From Ruminococcaceae bacterium UBA3710 (lineage in GTDB: Bacteria > Bacillota > Clostridia > Oscillospirales > Acutalibacteraceae), in the NCBI GenBank assembly GCA_002371985.1, contig DFHZ01000002.1, forward strand, positions 1 to 9,940: 9,940 nucleotides of DNA, written 5' to 3'. This document shows, piece after piece, positions 6,846-9,940 of the stretch (position 1 is the stretch's first letter; each line of letters starts with the position of its first letter). Below the pieces are notes generated by a model, which was not told the origin of the DNA, did not search any database, and saw nothing but the letters and a program-made list of their open reading frames with translations. A program made the position numbers and the translations under genes.

Positions 6846-9434
6846 TTATGGCTTTTTAAATAGATATACAATCAAAGAAAAAACAGTTGAAATAACTTCA
6901 AATAAAAGAACATTTGAAGTTGTCGGGAATGAATCTTTTTGCGAGAATGTTAAATAAACGAAACCTGTAGCAAAAAGAATAGAAATTATTATATATAGAA
7001 TTGTAAGAAGAGAATTTGATTTTTTTACCAGATTTGCCGAATTTATTATTTTAACAAGCGAAAGATTGTTTCGTTTATACACAGCAGGGGACGGGGCTGA
7101 TTCAGCAAAAGCAGCCGCTTTATTATACATACTAACACCCGAATTGCTGAGTATTTTTAATGTATCGTCATATATATCAAAATAATCGGCAATCATTTCT
7201 TCATTTATATTAGGGTCGTTATTATTAATAAGAAGTGTAACACCAAGAGTTGAAATTTTTCTCAACACTTTCGAGATTGAATAATCTGGAATATACTTAA
7301 CAACTAATAAAGCACAGGCTTTTTGTACAGTTGCAAGATAGACAGGAAAGTATCCGTTTTTAAGTATTTGTCTATCCACCTCAATATCGGGAACAGATAT
7401 ACCATGCGATTCAAGAAGAGTTCTGTTACCAATAAATAACAATTCATTGTCAACCCAACCCGATAATCCAAGCCTTTCCTCATACTTTACTGTATCAGAA
7501 TCAGGCAAAATATAGGCGGAATTTGTTTTTGCAATTTTTTTGAAAATAGGTGCTAATGTGCTGTTGACGGCTTCGGTAAGCGATGCAGCCTTTAATATTG
7601 TATCGTCAATACTGTTTTCAGAAAGTATTTTCATATCTTTTAAAACGACACTGCCACTTGGGAACAATTCGCTTGAATATACTAAAGCCGCATTTGAGTT
7701 TTCAATTTGCATTGCTCCGGCAACTCCCGAAATCATAGCACCGTGAAGTCTTAGTTTTTTATTTGCTGAATATATAGGTAAAATGTTTATCATAAATGCA
7801 GTCGGTAAAGAAATAATGAGGGATATTACGGTAAAGCATGAAAGACCGAGTATTATATTTTCAAAATAAACAGAACCGGCTATCGCTAAAACTATTGCTA
7901 AAATTGTACCAATTATTTGATAATAATAGAATTTACCGTTTAGTATCATATTATAATCAAAATATTTGTTAAAGTCCTTAATAAAATCCACTTTTCTCGG
8001 TGCGGAAATTAACGCATCGCCTTCAATTGAATTTTTTGCCATTGCAAATGTTACAGTCTGGTCATTTATTAAAGTTACAGCATTTTTTGGATTTTTTCCG
8101 TATGTAATTTTAAGAGCAATCAATTTTGAAGAATAATAGCAGAAGACCAAAACAGCACGAACAAGCATAGCAAATGAAACTGTTAAAGCAAGATAGTAAC
8201 TTTCATATATGTAATCTGTGAAACTGCTAAAATAGTGAATGAGTAAAATTGAAATCGCAGAAACTGATGCTAATGCTAATGATACATCAGGTTTCGCAAA
8301 TTTAGAGAAAAGATTTTTAAAACCGGCAAAGATATCTATGTTAAAAAGCAAATCAAGCGAAAGAATTGAAATTAAAACTACGCTTGAAGTAGCAAAGTCG
8401 GTCGTAAACTTTTCAAAAACACTTGGAATAAGAAATATCAGTAATCCTATAAAACATAGTAGGGAAGAGAAGATTTGTAAAAACTTGAATCTCTTTTTCT
8501 TTGAATACTTGATAATACTTTCCTTTAAATCTTCAATGTTCTCAATTTCTTTTTCAGGTATGTAATCGTCAAAATCATTAGATTCAAGTTTAGTTTCAAT
8601 ATTGTTTTGAGGAGTATCGTCAGTTTCCTTGCTTATTGCTCCAATGTTTCCGGTAAAACTCGAAAGACTGATTTTCGGCTTTTTCTGATTATCGTCTTTT
8701 ACGGGAATAAACTTTATGGTTGTGTGCTTTTCCTTAATTACCGTATTGTTAGCATCGAATTTTTGGGAACTGTCAATATCTGATATTTCGGGAAGTTCTG
8801 CTGAATTTTCAGTAGAAATATTTTCTTCATCAACATCTGATTTAATTCCAGAGTCATTAACCATATCAATAAACTCTTTTGTTCTTTTGTCGGTAATTTC
8901 TTTGTCCGTTTCTTTATTATCTACTTCAAAAACATCGGTTAAATCGTCTGATTGTTCACTCGACCCATTCTTTACGGTATCAGTAATTTCAATATGATAT
9001 TTTTTTGAAAGACTCTCTATTGCATCTTGGCTTTCATTTTTAAGAATTTCAGCTACACTCTTCAATTCATATAAATGGGTATCTTGCGGAACATAGTCAT
9101 TGCCGTCTTCGTCCTGCGTAAATACCCTGCATTTTTCAAGTAAACTTTCAGGTTCTTCGGTAGAGACATTGTGTTCTTCGTGAACAGGTTCAGATTTTTC
9201 TTCCTCATCAGAAAAATCAACCTTTATAACCTTACTTTGAATCATTTTAAGCGGGTCTGAAACCTCTTTATTATCGTCAAAGTCTATCTTGATAGCACCT
9301 GTCTTAAAAAGGTCTGATTCGTCATCAAAGTCGTCAAGTCTATTATTCTTTTCTTCTCTTTCTTTTTCAACATCCGACTTCATTTTTTCAAAGAAATCAG
9401 AAATATTGTTATTGTTTTTTGAAAATTTCCCCAT
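6846..9434 (-). CDS. Degenerate P-type (P1B-like) ATPase homologue, probable pseudoenzyme
   Basis: An 862-aa membrane protein. Residues 1-310 are acidic and hydrophilic, with no fold I recognise. Eight hydrophobic segments follow (about 318-340, 349-372, 383-402, 413-436, 504-523, 527-554, 808-830, 839-858), spaced 4+2+2 as in heavy-metal P1B ATPases. Between helices 6 and 8, blocks still align: AASL around 618, IGNRTLLESHGI (668-679, matching VGNR...GI of the N-domain) and LGVTLLI (around 730). Every catalytic motif is altered: CPC is LPT (543-545), no TGE exists in the shortened A-domain, DKTGT is SSELF (Ser587 at the phospho-Asp position), HP is absent, TGDN is NNND, GDGIND is NSGVSM. Transport activity is thus unlikely; a scaffold or sensor role is guesswork. 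The frame is intact, so it is not a decayed pseudogene. A longer start (TTG, 9446) lacks a ribosome binding site. Confidence 0.75.
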   Translation of the reverse strand: MGKFSKNNNNISDFFEKMKSDVEKEREEKNNRLDDFDDESDLFKTGAIKIDFDDNKEVSDPLKMIQSKVIKVDFSDEEEKSEPVHEEHNVSTEEPESLLEKCRVFTQDEDGNDYVPQDTHLYELKSVAEILKNESQDAIESLSKKYHIEITDTVKNGSSEQSDDLTDVFEVDNKETDKEITDKRTKEFIDMVNDSGIKSDVDEENISTENSAELPEISDIDSSQKFDANNTVIKEKHTTIKFIPVKDDNQKKPKISLSSFTGNIGAISKETDDTPQNNIETKLESNDFDDYIPEKEIENIEDLKESIIKYSKKKRFKFLQIFSSLLCFIGLLIFLIPSVFEKFTTDFATSSVVLISILSLDLLFNIDIFAGFKNLFSKFAKPDVSLALASVSAISILLIHYFSSFTDYIYESYYLALTVSFAMLVRAVLVFCYYSSKLIALKITYGKNPKNAVTLINDQTVTFAMAKNSIEGDALISAPRKVDFIKDFNKYFDYNMILNGKFYYYQIIGTILAIVLAIAGSVYFENIILGLSCFTVISLIISLPTAFMINILPIYSANKKLRLHGAMISGVAGAMQIENSNAALVYSSELFPSGSVVLKDMKILSENSIDDTILKAASLTEAVNSTLAPIFKKIAKTNSAYILPDSDTVKYEERLGLSGWVDNELLFIGNRTLLESHGISVPDIEVDRQILKNGYFPVYLATVQKACALLVVKYIPDYSISKVLRKISTLGVTLLINNNDPNINEEMIADYFDIYDDTLKILSNSGVSMYNKAAAFAESAPSPAVYKRNNLSLVKIINSANLVKKSNSLLTILYIIISILFATGFVYLTFSQKDSFPTTSNVLLFEVISTVFSLIVYLFKKP

Positions 9435-9439
9435 ATTCT

Positions 9440-9444
9440 TCACC
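9440..9444 (-). promoter_or_regulatory. Ribosome binding site of the pseudo-ATPase gene
   Basis: GGTGA lies 5 nt before the ATG at 9434 and matches the GGTGA core of the Shine-Dalgarno complement. The alternative TTG (9446) and GTG (9443) starts have only AT-rich DNA upstream, and choosing them would place this site inside the gene. The ATG at 9434 is therefore preferred. Confidence 0.6.
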
Positions 9445-9454
9445 AATTTAAATA

Positions 9455-9940
9455 TTATCTATGTTTTAGAACTTCGTACATAAGTATTCCGGCAGCAACC
9501 GAAGCATTTAGAGAATTGATTTTACCACGCATAGGTAAACTTATAATTTCGTCGCATTTTTTTCTTGTCAAAGTACCTATACCTTTGCCTTCGTTACCGA
9601 TTATCAATGCTAACGGTACGGAATAATCAAATTTTTTATAATCTTTTCCGTCCATATCTGCACCAAATATCCAAACACCTTCTTTTTTAAGTAAATCAAT
9701 AGTGTTTGCAATGTTTGTAACTCTGGCAACTTTCATATATTCCAAAGCACCGGCAGAGGTTTTAGCAACGGTAGCATTAAGCGATGCCGAACGCCGTTTT
9801 GGAATTATTATTCCGTGAACTCCGCAAGATTCTGCGGTTCTTATTATCGCCCCTAAATTATGAGGATCTTCGATTTCGTCACAAATTATTATAAAAGGCG
9901 ATTCGTTTCTTGTCTTTGCAAATTCCAAGATTTCCTCAAC
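9455..9940 (-). CDS. rlmB: RlmB/TrmH-family RNA 2'-O-ribose methyltransferase (5' end cut by window edge)
   Basis: The C-terminal 161 residues of a SpoU/TrmH-class (SPOUT) methyltransferase, which uses S-adenosylmethionine to methylate a ribose 2'-OH. All three SpoU motifs are present, numbered from the window edge: DPHNLGAIIRTAES (25-38, catalytic Asn28 and Arg34), IIGNEGKGI (113-121) and LPMRGKINSLNASVAAG (135-151) of the trefoil knot. The PKRRSASLNATVAKTSAGA stretch is typical of the RlmB (23S rRNA Gm2251) / TrmH group 3 branch, so this is favoured over a tRNA Gm18 enzyme. The frame is open to position 9940, and the missing part would hold the N-terminal substrate-binding domain. An in-frame TTG at 9928 is an internal codon, not a start. 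The stop lies 20 nt before the next gene, suggesting one mRNA. Confidence 0.92.
   Translation of the reverse strand, partial: VEEILEFAKTRNESPFIIICDEIEDPHNLGAIIRTAESCGVHGIIIPKRRSASLNATVAKTSAGALEYMKVARVTNIANTIDLLKKEGVWIFGADMDGKDYKKFDYSVPLALIIGNEGKGIGTLTRKKCDEIISLPMRGKINSLNASVAAGILMYEVLKHR

Noticed and set aside
6846..9434. Calling the large membrane protein a functional copper or cadmium exporter, or alternatively a decayed pseudogene
   Set aside because: All catalytic and metal-binding motifs are replaced, which excludes an ordinary exporter; the frame is 862 codons long without stops or frameshifts, which argues against decay.
9455..9928. A complete small methyltransferase starting at the TTG at 9928
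   Set aside because: The frame continues to the window edge (VEEI before the TTG), no ribosome binding site is near, and the family needs an N-terminal domain, so it is the 3' part of a larger gene.

Overview
The window is about 10 kb of AT-rich DNA in which every recognisable gene lies on the minus strand. It therefore reads from right (9940) to left (1). The low GC content, strong GGAGG-type ribosome binding sites, tight gene overlaps and the family set (RlmB/TrmH-type methylase, MetG with a C-terminal tRNA-binding domain, TatD, PotABCD) suggest the chromosome of a low-GC Gram-positive of the class Clostridia, perhaps a gut Oscillospirales/Ruminococcus-like organism. That placement is an inference from style, not from a marker gene. 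No mobile element, CRISPR array, rRNA or tRNA gene was seen.

Right-hand block (9940 to about 3960), one apparent transcription unit: the 3' part of an rlmB-type 23S rRNA 2'-O-methyltransferase gene; a large membrane protein gene (862 aa); metG (methionyl-tRNA synthetase); tatD (metal-dependent nuclease/hydrolase); and a possible 26-residue charged micro-ORF. Gaps are 20 nt, 15 nt and a TAATG overlap, so co-transcription is likely. The micro-ORF's ribosome binding site lies inside a 14-bp hairpin, and a second 11-bp hairpin follows its stop codon.

Left-hand block (about 3840 to 1), a polyamine ABC importer operon: a near-consensus sigma-A promoter, a leader of about 210 nt with several inverted repeats, then potA (ATPase), potB and potC (permeases) and potD (lipoprotein receptor, cut by the window edge). 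The genes overlap or nearly touch. PotD captures spermidine/putrescine outside the membrane, PotBC form the channel and PotA drives transport.

Two things stand out. The 862-aa protein has the eight-helix layout and domain order of a P1B-type (heavy-metal) P-type ATPase. However, the phosphorylated Asp (DKTGT), CPC, TGE, HP, TGDN and GDGxND motifs are all replaced, and a roughly 310-residue acidic cytoplasmic tail precedes the first helix. It looks like a catalytically dead P-type ATPase placed between translation genes. Second, the potA leader carries a perfect 10-nt complement to the potA ribosome binding site, plus a crossing 9-bp helix. This is the architecture of a cis-acting translational switch on a polyamine transporter, and I do not recognise it as a known riboswitch class.
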